Origin: Gemmatimonadaceae bacterium
Lineage (GTDB): Bacteria > Gemmatimonadota > Gemmatimonadetes > Gemmatimonadales > Gemmatimonadaceae
Assembly: GCA_019637355.1 (NCBI GenBank)
Contig: JAHBVT010000001.1
Coordinates: 1,953,192 to 2,017,191, forward strand
Length of the DNA: 64,000 nucleotides
Direction: 5' to 3'
Numbering within the stretch: the first letter of the stretch is position 1; each line of letters begins with the position of its first letter. The notes under the pieces were generated by a model. It did not search any database. It worked only from the letters and a program-made list of their open reading frames with translations, and was not told the origin of the DNA. Positions 26,253 to 34,926 of the stretch are shown in pieces. A program made the translations under genes and the position numbers.

Positions 26253-27262
26253 GCGAGGACCTCCTGCAAGCGCTCCGTCGCCGTGGCCAGCGCGGCATCG
26301 TCGATATCGAGGTGCAGCACCGCACGGATGCGCGTGGCGTTCCACGCGCTGATGAGCACGCCGGCACTTTTCGCGCGTGCCACCACGTCGGCCGCGGGCA
26401 GTCGCGCGGGGAGGTCCACCATCACGATGTTGGTGTCCGGCGGGACGACCTGGAGTTCCGGGTTCGCCGCGAGGCCAGCGGCCAAGGCCTGCGCACGGCG
26501 ATGATCGTCGCCGAGGCGCGGCAGGTTGTGCTCGAGGCCATAGAGCGCCGCCGCCGCGAGGATGCCCGACTGCCGCATCCCGCCGCCAAAGCGCTTGCGC
26601 ACCTCCCACGCACGGGCCATCGCCTGCTCGCCGCCGACGAGCACCGCGCCCACCGGCGCGCCCAGGCCCTTGGAGAACGACACCATCACGGTCTCGGCGC
26701 AGGCGGCGAAGTCCGCCAGCGAGGTGCCCGTGGCCACGTGCGCGTTCCAGAGGCGCGCGCCGTCCAAGTGCATCGCGAGTCCCGCCGCGTCGGCCACGGC
26801 GCGGATCGCGCGCAGCTTCTCCAGCGAACTCACCATCCCGCCGGCGCCATTGTGCGTGTTCTCGGCACACACCAGCGAGGCGCGCGGCGCGTGGGGCGAG
26901 GCCGGCCGCAGCATCGCGCGCAGGGCCTCGGGCTCGAGGACCGGTGCGCCGCTGACGACGCGCGGCTGCAGTCCCACTAGGCCGGCGGTGCCAGCCAGTT
27001 CCCAGTTCACGATGTGCGAGTCGTCGTGCACGAACACTTCAGTGCCGCGTTCGCCCAGCAGCCACAGGGCTGTTTGGTTGGCCATCGTCCCCGTCGGGAA
27101 GAACAGGCCGCGCGCCTTGCCGAGCAGCGCGGCCACCGTGGACTCGAGGCGCAGGACGGTGGGGTCGCCATCGAGGACGTCGTCGCCGACGAGCGCGTCG
27201 GCCATCGCGCGACGCATTCCGGCGGAGGGTTGGGTGACGGTGTCGGAGCGGAGGTCGATCAC
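26249..27262 (-). CDS. ltaE: Low-specificity L-threonine aldolase
   Basis: A 337-residue PLP enzyme splitting threonine or allo-threonine into glycine and acetaldehyde. Family marks are 'IDLRSDTVTQPSAGMRRAM' at the N-terminus, 'CAENTHNGAGG', 'AMHLDGARLWNA' and the PLP lysine in 'VMVSFSKGLGAPVGAVLVG' (about residue 196). The GTG at 27262 is taken as start because homologues begin at I-D-L-R-S-D-T. The upstream 15 codons lie in a tandem-repeat stretch. It heads a coupled operon with a histidine kinase and a response regulator, an unusual partnership. Confidence 0.9.
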   Translation of the reverse strand: MIDLRSDTVTQPSAGMRRAMADALVGDDVLDGDPTVLRLESTVAALLGKARGLFFPTGTMANQTALWLLGERGTEVFVHDDSHIVNWELAGTAGLVGLQPRVVSGAPVLEPEALRAMLRPASPHAPRASLVCAENTHNGAGGMVSSLEKLRAIRAVADAAGLAMHLDGARLWNAHVATGTSLADFAACAETVMVSFSKGLGAPVGAVLVGGEQAMARAWEVRKRFGGGMRQSGILAAAALYGLEHNLPRLGDDHRRAQALAAGLAANPELQVVPPDTNIVMVDLPARLPAADVVARAKSAGVLISAWNATRIRAVLHLDIDDAALATATERLQEVLA

Positions 27263-27265
27263 GTG

Positions 27266-27298
27266 GGAAGACGGAGGACGGAAGACGGAGGACGGAAG
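27266..27298. repeat. Short tandem repeat GGAAGACGGAGGAC
   Basis: About 2.4 head-to-tail copies of a 14-base unit just upstream of the threonine aldolase start. A related stretch (GGACGGAAGACGGATGACGG) lies upstream of ahcY near 56999. Confidence 0.6.
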
Positions 27299-27322
27299 CG
27301 ACGGCACCCGCAGCCGCTAGGG

Positions 27323-28213
27323 TCAGTCGGCGACGGGGAGGGTCTGCGCTTCCGCAGCGCGGGCCTGCAATTGCTCCTGCGTTGCGGCGGCGACTTCTGC
27401 GCCCACGACGAAGATCAGCGCGGCGTAGTAGGTCCAGAACACTACTACGATGAGCGCGCCAAGCGTTCCGGAGTAGACCGACGCCGGCGGGTAGGCGCTC
27501 ACCACCTTGCCGAAGACCACGCGGGCGACCTCGAACAGCAGCGTCGCGGTGACGGCACCGGCGATGGTCGGGACGAGCGGGGTCTTTCGCTTGGGCAGCC
27601 AGTGGTACAGCAGGCCGAAGAGGAGCACGACCACGGCCAACGCGATGAGGCGGCCCACGAGCAGTTCCACGCCGCCCAGCAGGTCTTGGCGCACGCCCAG
27701 TTCAATCAGCGCCTTTCCGACGCGCCCGCTGCCGAAGGTGAGAAACGAGGTCAGGCCCACCCAGAGCACCATCAAGATGACGGTGAAGCCGGAGAGGCTC
27801 AGGTCCCAGAGCAGGCCGTGGAACACCGTGCGGTCGCGGTCGTGATTGAAGACGATTCCCATCACGCTGCGCAGGGACCCGAAGAGCCGCGCCGAGAACC
27901 AGAAGAAGAGGATGGTGCCGCCGATGCCGAAGACGGCGCGGGTACGCTGCACGTCGGCGAGCACCGGGTCGAGCATCGCGCCGCCGACGCCGAGGCCGGC
28001 GGGGAGCACACGCTCGAGCACGCCTTGGGCGATGCGTGTCGCGGCATCCGGTGACTCGCCGAGGAGATAGCCGAGTGCCGCCGCCAGCATCAAGACAAAG
28101 GGGACGCCGGCGAGGAGGATGTTGAAGGCCACCCCGCCGGCGAGAAACCCTACGTTGTCGTCAAGGACGTCGCCGAGAACCCGCCGGACGACGCCAAGGA
28201 TATTGCGAATCAG
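27323..28213 (-). CDS. YihY/virulence factor BrkB family membrane protein
   Basis: A six-span membrane protein of the YihY family; its role is unknown, since the old RNase BN assignment was withdrawn. Conserved segments are 'FNILLAGVPFVLMLAAALGY', 'LFFWFSARLFGSLRSVMG', 'GTLGALIVVVFWTYYAALIF' and 'VVGAEVAAA'. The first GTG (28132) would cut off the usual N-terminal amphipathic helix. That helix is in fact encoded further up as 'VRRVLGDVLDDNVGFLAGG'. The frame is open to a CTG at 28213 that overlaps the ytxH stop as CTGA, and an ATT lies just after. I give the long form (296 residues); the exact start is uncertain. Confidence 0.82.
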   Translation of the reverse strand: MIRNILGVVRRVLGDVLDDNVGFLAGGVAFNILLAGVPFVLMLAAALGYLLGESPDAATRIAQGVLERVLPAGLGVGGAMLDPVLADVQRTRAVFGIGGTILFFWFSARLFGSLRSVMGIVFNHDRDRTVFHGLLWDLSLSGFTVILMVLWVGLTSFLTFGSGRVGKALIELGVRQDLLGGVELLVGRLIALAVVVLLFGLLYHWLPKRKTPLVPTIAGAVTATLLFEVARVVFGKVVSAYPPASVYSGTLGALIVVVFWTYYAALIFVVGAEVAAATQEQLQARAAEAQTLPVAD

Positions 28214-28536
28214 ACGCCGTCGTCCTCTCCGTCGGTAGCCTCGCGGTGGCGCGCGAGGCGCTCCTCGAGTGCGGCGCGGGCGTCGCGCGCGGCCGAACGG
28301 CCCTGACGGGACAGGTCGTCCACCACTCCGCGTCCGGTCTCGGCCAGGTCTCGGGCCTTGCGCTTCACCTTGCGAGCGCCGCGCCGGATATCGGCACGGG
28401 TCTCGTCTCCCGTCTGCGGGGCGAAGAGCAGGGCCAGCCCCGCTCCTACCGCCGCCCCGAGGAGGAACAGGCCGACGCCTCCGCCAGCGCTCCCGCGTCG
28501 CTCGATCACCACTGCCGGTTCGCCGTGCTCAGACAT
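28210..28536 (-). CDS. YtxH-domain small membrane protein
   Basis: A 108-residue protein with one membrane helix ('GLFLLGAAVGAGLALLFAPQ', residues ~20-40) that runs into the YtxH signature F-A-P-x-T-G-x-x-x-R. A charged helical tail full of Arg, Ala and Asp follows. Such proteins are general-stress or envelope-associated but poorly understood. GGAGG precedes the ATG. Its stop overlaps the probable YihY start. Confidence 0.85.
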   Translation of the reverse strand: MSEHGEPAVVIERRGSAGGGVGLFLLGAAVGAGLALLFAPQTGDETRADIRRGARKVKRKARDLAETGRGVVDDLSRQGRSAARDARAALEERLARHREATDGEDDGV

Positions 28537-28563
28537 CGTGCCTCCTCGGGTGCAGGGTCAGGG

Positions 28564-29442
28564 TCAGCCTTCCACGAAGACCAGGAAGCGCGAGGTGCGC
28601 CAGAAGGTCGTCGGGTCCGTGATGCGGATCGTGCCCTTGAACTTGCCGTCCGCGGGCGCCGCGTCCAGTCCCGTCACGTCATTCGGCGAGACGATCCGGT
28701 ACGTCTTGTTCGGATCCGGCAGGACGATCTCGCGCAGTTCGCGGCGGTCGGAGGCCGTAAAGTCCCCGGCGTCCAGCGTCCGCGAGAGAATGGTCGTGCG
28801 GCCGATTCCGAGCATTCCGCCCCGGCGGACGATGACGCCGCGGTTGATGAGGTCGTCCTGGCGGCCGGCCACCCAGTACACAGTGTTCTGCTCGACCGTC
28901 AGTGCATCCTTATCGGCACGCAGCGCGGCACCCTCGGCCGCCAACTGCTGGTTGGCCTCGCGCAGCTGCGCGTTCTGGGCCGTCAGGCCGGTCACCTGCT
29001 CCACGAGCGCGGCCACTTCCTGGCGCTGCTGGTCCACGAGCGTCTGGAAGGCCGCCACCGTGCTGTCGTAGCGACGGCTGAGGTCGCTGTTGCCGGCCGT
29101 CAGTGCCGCGATGCGGCGGCGGCTCTGCGCCATCCGGTCCTCGGCCTCCTTCACGCGATTCGTCAGCTCCGTCACGCGGTCCAGCAGCTGCGCGCGCGCC
29201 TGCGACGGCGTCAGCGTCTCCATCTCGCCGGTGCGGGACTGGACGGGCTGGCCCGAGCGGACCTTGTCGATCTCGCCATTCACTTCGGAGATGAAGCGCT
29301 GCGTGGCGACGACTTCCGACAGCAGCGAGTCCTTCTCGGACGAGAGCGCGGCCGCCTGCGCCATCTGGCGGTCATACTCGGACTTCGACACACAGGCCGA
29401 CGCAACGATGGCGACGGCGGCGAGAGCTACGATCTTGCGCAT
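28564..29442 (-). CDS. Coiled-coil lipoprotein of unknown function
   Basis: A 292-residue predicted lipoprotein: signal peptide 'MRKIVALAAVAIVASAC' with lipobox 'ASAC'. A long coiled coil runs from ~25 to ~175, broken by a Ser/Pro/Thr-rich stretch near 65-80. A compact C-terminal domain begins near 'NTVYWVAGRQDDLINRGVIV' and ends 'FWRTSRFLVFVEG'. The pattern resembles envelope coiled-coil proteins seen in Bacteroidota and Gemmatimonadota. GAGGA precedes the ATG. No function is claimed. Confidence 0.75.
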   Translation of the reverse strand: MRKIVALAAVAIVASACVSKSEYDRQMAQAAALSSEKDSLLSEVVATQRFISEVNGEIDKVRSGQPVQSRTGEMETLTPSQARAQLLDRVTELTNRVKEAEDRMAQSRRRIAALTAGNSDLSRRYDSTVAAFQTLVDQQRQEVAALVEQVTGLTAQNAQLREANQQLAAEGAALRADKDALTVEQNTVYWVAGRQDDLINRGVIVRRGGMLGIGRTTILSRTLDAGDFTASDRRELREIVLPDPNKTYRIVSPNDVTGLDAAPADGKFKGTIRITDPTTFWRTSRFLVFVEG

Positions 29443-29481
29443 TGGGTGTTCCTCAGTGGGGGAGTTCTGGACCCGTCCGGT

Positions 29482-30900
29482 TCACTCACCCGCATCCGGG
29501 TCATCCGGCGCCGCTTCCACGGCAGGGCCGACCCCAGGGGCCGGACGCTCAATCGCCGGTCCTTTGACGTACCTCAGCACCCCCTCAGCTGTTCCACCAA
29601 CTGCCAAATTCTCGAACAGGAACCCGAACTTGGCATCGTAAGCCGTTGCCAGTTTGTCCTTTACGTCGGCCGGCAGATCCCAGAGCTGACGCTTGAACGG
29701 CCCGAGTGCCTTCTTGCGGGTCTTGTAGAAGAACTGCTCATCGGTGTCGCCCGCCTTCCGCTCCTCCGCCGCGTTGACGCGCAGCCAGGCGTAGATCTCC
29801 TCGCGCAGCGCAGCCGGGAGGTGATCGTAGAGCATATTCTGGAAGCCGGTCGCCAGATGAATCTCGGCCGTCTGGGTGCGCGGGAAGTGGAAGAACGCGC
29901 TGTCTGGCAGCGTCGAGGCCCCGTGCTGCACCGCCCCGCTCAGGCCGTACTTCTCGCGGGCCACGCGCGAGAGGTCCTCGAGCGTCTTGAAGTCCAGGGC
30001 CACGTCGGCGATGGAACCGTCGGCGAGCACCACGCCGCCGTGCGACGTGCCCGACTGCACCGAGATTTTGCTCAGCCCCACCGCGCCCGGCGCCTTGGCG
30101 GCCAGCGTGCGGTTGTAGCCGTCCATAAACGCCTCGAGCTCGGGCACGGTGGAGTTCTCCGTGCCCACCTCGCCGATCTCGCCACCCAGCGAGATGGTGA
30201 CCCCCTTGGGCTCCAGCGAGCGCACGTACTGCGTCAGGTCGACGCCGACCTCGAAGTTGAGCCGCTGTTGGGCGTCGAGGGTGGCGTGGGAGAGATCGAC
30301 CAGCGTGGAGGTGTCGAGGTCGATGTTGTAGAAGCCGGCGCTGATGGCCTCGAGCGCGAGCTGCTTCACCGCCCCGACCTCAGCGGCCGCGTCCACCTTG
30401 TACTTCTTGGCGTTCACCTGGAAGTGGTCGCCCTGGATGAACACCGGCCCGCGATGTCCCTCGCGCAGGGCGGCCGCGAGCATCACCGCCACGTACTCGG
30501 CGGGGCGCTGCTCGGTGTAGGCGATCTCCGAGCGGGCGATCTCGAGGATGAAGGCGCCGCCGTTCACGCGCCTGGCGGTGCGGAAGATGCTGCGGGCGGT
30601 GTCGTAGGACGCGCCGCGCACGTTGATGGCGGGCACCGTCACCGGCGGCACATCGCCGCGGCCGCGCGCCATATAGAAGTCGTGGATGGAGGCCGAGTAG
30701 GTGCCGACGGCGCGGCCGCATTCCCAGATGGCCCAGCGTGCCCAGTCCTGCTCGTCGGGGCTGCCGAAGACGGCGAGGCGGACGAGGGCGTCCATCATCG
30801 GGCCGGCGAGGGCGGCCTCATCTCTCAGCGTGAGCTTGCCGTTGGCAATCGCGGCGGCGGCGCCGAGGGTCTGCGTGACGTGGGCGGGAACCTTGGACAT
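29482..30900 (-). CDS. Class II fructose-bisphosphate aldolase-type enzyme
   Basis: A 472-residue zinc aldolase. Start is taken at the ATG at 30900 ('MSKVPAHVTQTLGAAAAIAN'); the longer frame runs into the palindromic repeat. Visible motifs are 'FIQGDHFQVN' (catalytic Asp and zinc His), 'SLGGEIGEVGTENS', 'ISVQSGTSHGGVVL' (second zinc His) and 'AVQHGASTLP' (third). It is longer than the Escherichia coli class IIA enzyme (~360), matching a large actinobacterial/Gemmatimonadota subgroup. It would cleave fructose-1,6-bisphosphate; other ketose bisphosphates cannot be excluded. The gene lies near pgi, pyk and tal. Confidence 0.85.
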   Translation of the reverse strand: MSKVPAHVTQTLGAAAAIANGKLTLRDEAALAGPMMDALVRLAVFGSPDEQDWARWAIWECGRAVGTYSASIHDFYMARGRGDVPPVTVPAINVRGASYDTARSIFRTARRVNGGAFILEIARSEIAYTEQRPAEYVAVMLAAALREGHRGPVFIQGDHFQVNAKKYKVDAAAEVGAVKQLALEAISAGFYNIDLDTSTLVDLSHATLDAQQRLNFEVGVDLTQYVRSLEPKGVTISLGGEIGEVGTENSTVPELEAFMDGYNRTLAAKAPGAVGLSKISVQSGTSHGGVVLADGSIADVALDFKTLEDLSRVAREKYGLSGAVQHGASTLPDSAFFHFPRTQTAEIHLATGFQNMLYDHLPAALREEIYAWLRVNAAEERKAGDTDEQFFYKTRKKALGPFKRQLWDLPADVKDKLATAYDAKFGFLFENLAVGGTAEGVLRYVKGPAIERPAPGVGPAVEAAPDDPDAGE

Positions 30901-31026
30901 CGGACGAGAGACTGGGTGTGAGGCGCGGCCTCTGGTGGCGCGCGGAGTGACCGGCTTCGGTTGGGCGGGCGCGTGGGGCGCCCAGCCATCAAATCTCGCG
31001 TGATTTCCGGGTGGAGGCAACGACAA

Positions 31027-31331
31027 TTCACCACAGAGGGCACAGAGGGCACAGAGCACTGCCACTGCCACTGCCACTGCCGGTGCAACGCAGGGACGCC
31101 GAGAACGGCAACCGCTTTTTCAACGCAGAGACGCAGAGGGCGCAGAGAACTGCAACCGTAACTGCAAATTCTTTGGGGGCCCGCACCGAGCTATCGGTGC
31201 GAACCCCCAAGGAAAGCAGTTGTAGTTCTCTGCGTACTCTGCGCCTCTGCGTTCAAAGCAGTTTGATTCAGCAGTTCGACTTAGCAGTCTGCGGTTGCCG
31301 TTCTCTGTGCCCTCTGTGCCCTCTGTGGTGA
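31027..31331. repeat. Large nested palindromic repeat, copy 2
   Basis: A 305-base element of the same design as 24496-24728. The outer arms are TTCACCACAGAGGG at 31027 and CCCTCTGTGGTGA ending at 31331, with 9-base CACAGAGGG units. Inside are AACGCAGAGACGCAGAGGG arms and a central palindrome, TTTGGGGGCCCGCACCGA / TCGGTGCGAACCCCCAA. It is longer than copy 1 through extra ACTGCC units on the left and an extra insertion on the right. It fills the interval between the aldolase start (30900) and the end of pgi (31340); no gene is seen there. Confidence 0.9.
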
Positions 31332-31339
31332 CCCGCCGT

Positions 31340-32722
31340 TCAGAGCACCCAATCGGGATCGGAGAGCGGCAACGCTTCCCACACGGCGCGCATCTGCTGC
31401 CAGTCGGGGTGCCCGAACTGGTAGTACGTCAGCTGCTTCCCGAGTTCGACGCCGGGCTGGTCGAGCGGATCCACTCCGTAGAGTTGCCCCGCATAGACGG
31501 TCGCGAGTTCGAAGAACATAAAGAGCCCGCCGAGGTGCCACTCGTCGACGCGCGTGACGCGCAGCGTCATCGTGGGACGGCCTCCCTGCGCCAGCGCCCC
31601 CGCCGTGGCCCGACACTCCGCGCGCAGCAACTCGGCGAAGCTGTGGTCCTTCAGGTACGCGAGCTCCGCGGGATCACCGCTGCCGTGCGGAATCGCCACG
31701 TCCGAGGGGTGCTCTTCGACGTCGACGAAGGTCACCGTCTTGTCGCACGGACCCTCCATAAAGAGCTGGACCTGAGCGTGTTGGTCCGTCGCGCCGACGG
31801 CCGCGATGGGCGTGGGGCCCACGTGCGCGCCAGACGGCGTGCGCTTGCCCAGCGACTCGGCCCAGAGCTGCACGAACCAGGGCCCGAGGTCGCGCAACGC
31901 GTCTGAGTAAGGCATCAGGACGTGCATCGCCTGTCCAGCGTCCTGCTGGGCACGCCACTGCAGCGCCGCGAAGGCGAGCGCCGGGTCCTCGCGCAGGCTC
32001 GCCCCTTGGCAGCGGTCGCGCATCGCGACGGCACCGGCGACCAGCGCGGCGATGTCGAGCCCGAGCAGCGCGGCCGGCAGCGTGCCTACGGGTGAGAGCA
32101 CGCTGAAGCGTCCGCCGACGTTGGGCGGCACCACGAAGGTCGGGATGCCTTCGGCGTCGGCCACGCGGCGCAGGGCACCCTTCTCCGGGTCGGTGATGAA
32201 CGCGAGGTGTTCGCGCAGCGGCAAGCCGGCCGCGCGGAGCCGATCGCGCACGAGCAGATACTGCGCCATCGTCTCGGCCGTGCTGCCGGACTTGGAGATC
32301 ACCAGCACCCGGGTGCGCGGCAGGTTCACCAGGTCCAGCAGGCCGGCGACGCTCCGCGGATCCACATTGTCGAGCACGTGCAGCCGCGGCCGCCCGTTGC
32401 GCTGCGCCGAGCTGCGGGCGTTCCAGTCGCGCGGCAGCAGCGCCGTGCGCAGGCAGACGGCGCCGAGCGCCGATCCGCCGATGCCGAGCACGACCACGTC
32501 GTCCAAGCCGGGACGCGCGCTGCTCGCCCAGTCGCTCACGCGCTGTCGCTCGGTTGCCTGCGCCTCGAGTTCGCGGAAGCCCAGGACGCCACGGGCGGCC
32601 ATCGCCTGCGCGCCGGCGACCGCGGACTGCAGGCGCGGTGCAAGCGCGCTCAGCGCGTCCGCGTCCGGACCGCTCGGCACGGCGGCACGCAGCATCCCGC
32701 TCACATCCAGACGAATCGTCAC
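31340..32722 (-). CDS. pgi: Glucose-6-phosphate isomerase
   Basis: A 460-residue phosphoglucose isomerase. SIS-domain motifs are 'VVLGIGGSALGAVCLR', 'VISKSGSTAETMAQYL' and 'GKRTPSG', with the catalytic Glu near 'VPPNVGGRFSVLSP'. The C-terminus contains 'YYQFGHPDWQQ', and the overall length fits the compact bacterial type. The GTG start at 32722 overlaps the stop of the metallo-hydrolase gene as GTGA. It interconverts glucose-6-phosphate and fructose-6-phosphate and may also feed sugar precursors to the polysaccharide locus downstream at 36-47 kb. Confidence 0.93.
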   Translation of the reverse strand: MTIRLDVSGMLRAAVPSGPDADALSALAPRLQSAVAGAQAMAARGVLGFRELEAQATERQRVSDWASSARPGLDDVVVLGIGGSALGAVCLRTALLPRDWNARSSAQRNGRPRLHVLDNVDPRSVAGLLDLVNLPRTRVLVISKSGSTAETMAQYLLVRDRLRAAGLPLREHLAFITDPEKGALRRVADAEGIPTFVVPPNVGGRFSVLSPVGTLPAALLGLDIAALVAGAVAMRDRCQGASLREDPALAFAALQWRAQQDAGQAMHVLMPYSDALRDLGPWFVQLWAESLGKRTPSGAHVGPTPIAAVGATDQHAQVQLFMEGPCDKTVTFVDVEEHPSDVAIPHGSGDPAELAYLKDHSFAELLRAECRATAGALAQGGRPTMTLRVTRVDEWHLGGLFMFFELATVYAGQLYGVDPLDQPGVELGKQLTYYQFGHPDWQQMRAVWEALPLSDPDWVL

Positions 32723-33498
32723 GAACCGAACTCCACGGAGAGGCCGTCGTAGGCCGGTTGAATGTCGTCGGGCAGCGCGGCGGCCAGCGCGGCGTGGGAC
32801 GTCTCGTGGGTCAGGTGGGTGAAGTAGCACCGCCGGGCGCCGACTCGACGTGCGGCGTCCACCGCTTCTCCGATCGAGAAGTGCGTGGGATGCGAGGTCC
32901 GGAACAGCGCATTGAGCACCAGGACCTCGGCGCCCCTGAGCGCCACGACCGCCTCGTCCGTGAGCTCCTTGGCGTCGGTGACATAGGCCAGCGGCCCGAT
33001 GCGGTAGCCGAACACGCGCACGCGGCCGTGTGGCAGCGCCACGGCGGTGACGTCGAGGTGCCCGATGCGCGTCGGCACACCCGGCGCAAGCGCTTGCGCG
33101 AAACCCTCGGGCTTGCTGGTGCCGGGGAGCGGCTTCATCGCGGCATCGAAGATGTACGAGAAGCGCCTGGTGAGGCCGTCCAGCGTCTCCTTGGGGCCGT
33201 ACATCGGCAACGCGCCGTCGCGGCGCACCGAAATGGCCCGGATGTCGTCGATGCCGTGCGTGTGGTCGGCGTGCTCGTGCGTGAAGAGCACCGCGTCGAG
33301 GCGATCGATGCCGGCCGCAATCAGCTGCAGACGCAGCTCGGGCGGCGTATCGATGAGCAGGCGCAGGCCGGCGTCTTCCACCACGGCGCCGACACGCGTG
33401 CGCTTGTCGCGCGGGTCCTCGGAGCGGCACACGGCACAGGCGCAGCCGATCTGCGGCACGCCGAAGCTCGTCCCCGTCCCGAGGAAGGTCAGCTTCAC
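32719..33498 (-). CDS. PhnP-like metallo-beta-lactamase-fold phosphodiesterase
   Basis: A 259-residue MBL-fold hydrolase. The opening 'KLTFLGTGTSFGVPQIGC' plus 'CAVCRSEDPRDKRTR' matches the PhnP branch, whose cysteines hold a structural zinc. The di-metal site is 'LFTHEHADHTHGIDDIR' (residues ~73-89). PhnP cleaves 5-phosphoribosyl 1,2-cyclic phosphate in the C-P lyase pathway, but no phn genes are present here. It may act on another cyclic phosphate. GTGA overlaps join it to both pyk upstream and pgi downstream. Confidence 0.85.
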   Translation of the reverse strand: MKLTFLGTGTSFGVPQIGCACAVCRSEDPRDKRTRVGAVVEDAGLRLLIDTPPELRLQLIAAGIDRLDAVLFTHEHADHTHGIDDIRAISVRRDGALPMYGPKETLDGLTRRFSYIFDAAMKPLPGTSKPEGFAQALAPGVPTRIGHLDVTAVALPHGRVRVFGYRIGPLAYVTDAKELTDEAVVALRGAEVLVLNALFRTSHPTHFSIGEAVDAARRVGARRCYFTHLTHETSHAALAAALPDDIQPAYDGLSVEFGS

Positions 33499-34922
33499 AC
33501 CGTCTCCACCTTCAGCTGGTTCGTCGTGCCCGGAACATCGAAGGGCACGCCGGCCGTGATCACCACGCGCTCGCCCGGCACGGCGATCCCGTGCTTCACC
33601 AAGAGCTCACGGGCCAGCGCCGTCATCTGTGTGTAGGTGTCGCAGTGCGGCACGAGGAAGGGCGTCACGCCCCAGGTCATCGCGAGCTGGTTGTAGGTGC
33701 GGATGTTGTCCGTGAGCACGACGATGCGCACGTTCGGCCGTCGTGCCGCGACGATGCGGGCGCTGAAGCCGCTCTTGGTGAAGACGACGATGGTCTGCGC
33801 GCCGAGCAGGCGCACCGCCGTCACGCTGGCCGAGGCGATGGTCTCCTCGACCGTCGCCGTGCCGGGCTTGAGGCGGTCGATGCCCTGCCCGCGCTCCACC
33901 GGCGCCTGCTCGGCGGCGGTCGCGATGCGCCGCATCGCCTGCACCGCCAGCACCGGATGCAGGCCCGCGGCGGTCTCGGCCGACAGCATCACCGCGTCGG
34001 TGCCGTCGAGGATGGCGTTCGCGACGTCGCTGGCCTCGGCCCGCGTCGGGCGCGGGTTCTGGATCATCGACTCCAGCATCTGCGTGGCGGTGATCACCGG
34101 CCGGCCGTAGCGGTTGGCCAGCCCGATGATGCGCTTCTGCTGCAGCGGCACCTGCTCGAAGGGCAATTCGACGCCGAGGTCGCCGCGGGCCACCATCACC
34201 GCGTCGGTGGCCTTGAGGATGGCTTCGATGCGCTCCAGCGCCGAGTCCTTCTCGATCTTGGCGACGACGAGCATCCCCTTGGGTAGCATCGCCTTGAGTT
34301 CGGCGATGTCCTCGGCCCGGCGCACGAAGCTCAGCGCGAGGTAGTCGAGGTCCTGCTCGATGGCGAACTGAATATCCTCGCGGTCCTTGTCGGTGATGCT
34401 CGGCGCGGAGACATCGATGCCGGGGAGATTCATCCCCTTGTTGCTCTTGAGCAGGCCGCCGTAGCGCACCTTCGCGTGGACGCGCGGGGCGTCAACCTTC
34501 GTCACCTCGAGTGCCAGGAGGCCGTCGTCGACGAGAATCGTGCCCCCGACCATTACGTCGGCCGCGAGCGCGTCGTAGGTGATGGGAATCTCCCCCGCCC
34601 CGCACGCGTCTTCCGGCGCGAGCACCAGCGTCTGGCCTTCCTCGATGGTGATGGCCTCGGCCAGCGCACCGATACGGATGCGCGGGCCCTGCAGGTCGCC
34701 GAGGATGGCGATGGGCTTGCCGAGGTCCTGCGCGATGCCGCGGATGTTCTCGACCGTGCGCGCGTGCTGCTCGTGCGCGCCGTGCGAGAAGTTGAGGCGG
34801 GCGACGTTCATCCCCGCGTGGATCAGCCGGCGGATGACATCGGGCGACGCGGAAGCCGGCCCGATAGTCGCGACGATCTTGGTGACGCCGGTGGAGGGGG
34901 TGCCCGCGGGGGGAGTGGTCAC
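33495..34922 (-). CDS. pyk: Pyruvate kinase
   Basis: A 475-residue glycolytic kinase making ATP and pyruvate. Visible are 'KIVATIGPASASPDVI' at the N-terminus and 'GMNVARLNFSHGAHEQHART'. The catalytic Lys stretch 'MLVVAKIEKDSALERIEAIL', 'MVARGDLGVELPFEQVPLQQ' and 'PVITATQMLESMI' follow, and the C-terminal allosteric domain is present. The length is normal. The stop overlaps the start of the phnP-like gene, and the transaldolase gene lies 4 bases upstream. Confidence 0.95.
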   Translation of the reverse strand: MTTPPAGTPSTGVTKIVATIGPASASPDVIRRLIHAGMNVARLNFSHGAHEQHARTVENIRGIAQDLGKPIAILGDLQGPRIRIGALAEAITIEEGQTLVLAPEDACGAGEIPITYDALAADVMVGGTILVDDGLLALEVTKVDAPRVHAKVRYGGLLKSNKGMNLPGIDVSAPSITDKDREDIQFAIEQDLDYLALSFVRRAEDIAELKAMLPKGMLVVAKIEKDSALERIEAILKATDAVMVARGDLGVELPFEQVPLQQKRIIGLANRYGRPVITATQMLESMIQNPRPTRAEASDVANAILDGTDAVMLSAETAAGLHPVLAVQAMRRIATAAEQAPVERGQGIDRLKPGTATVEETIASASVTAVRLLGAQTIVVFTKSGFSARIVAARRPNVRIVVLTDNIRTYNQLAMTWGVTPFLVPHCDTYTQMTALARELLVKHGIAVPGERVVITAGVPFDVPGTTNQLKVETV

Positions 34923-34926
34923 GGGA

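Noticed and set aside
28246-30921. 891-codon plus-strand frame across YtxH, the lipoprotein and the aldolase
   Set aside because: Antisense of three recognisable genes; composition is typical of GC-rich shadow frames.
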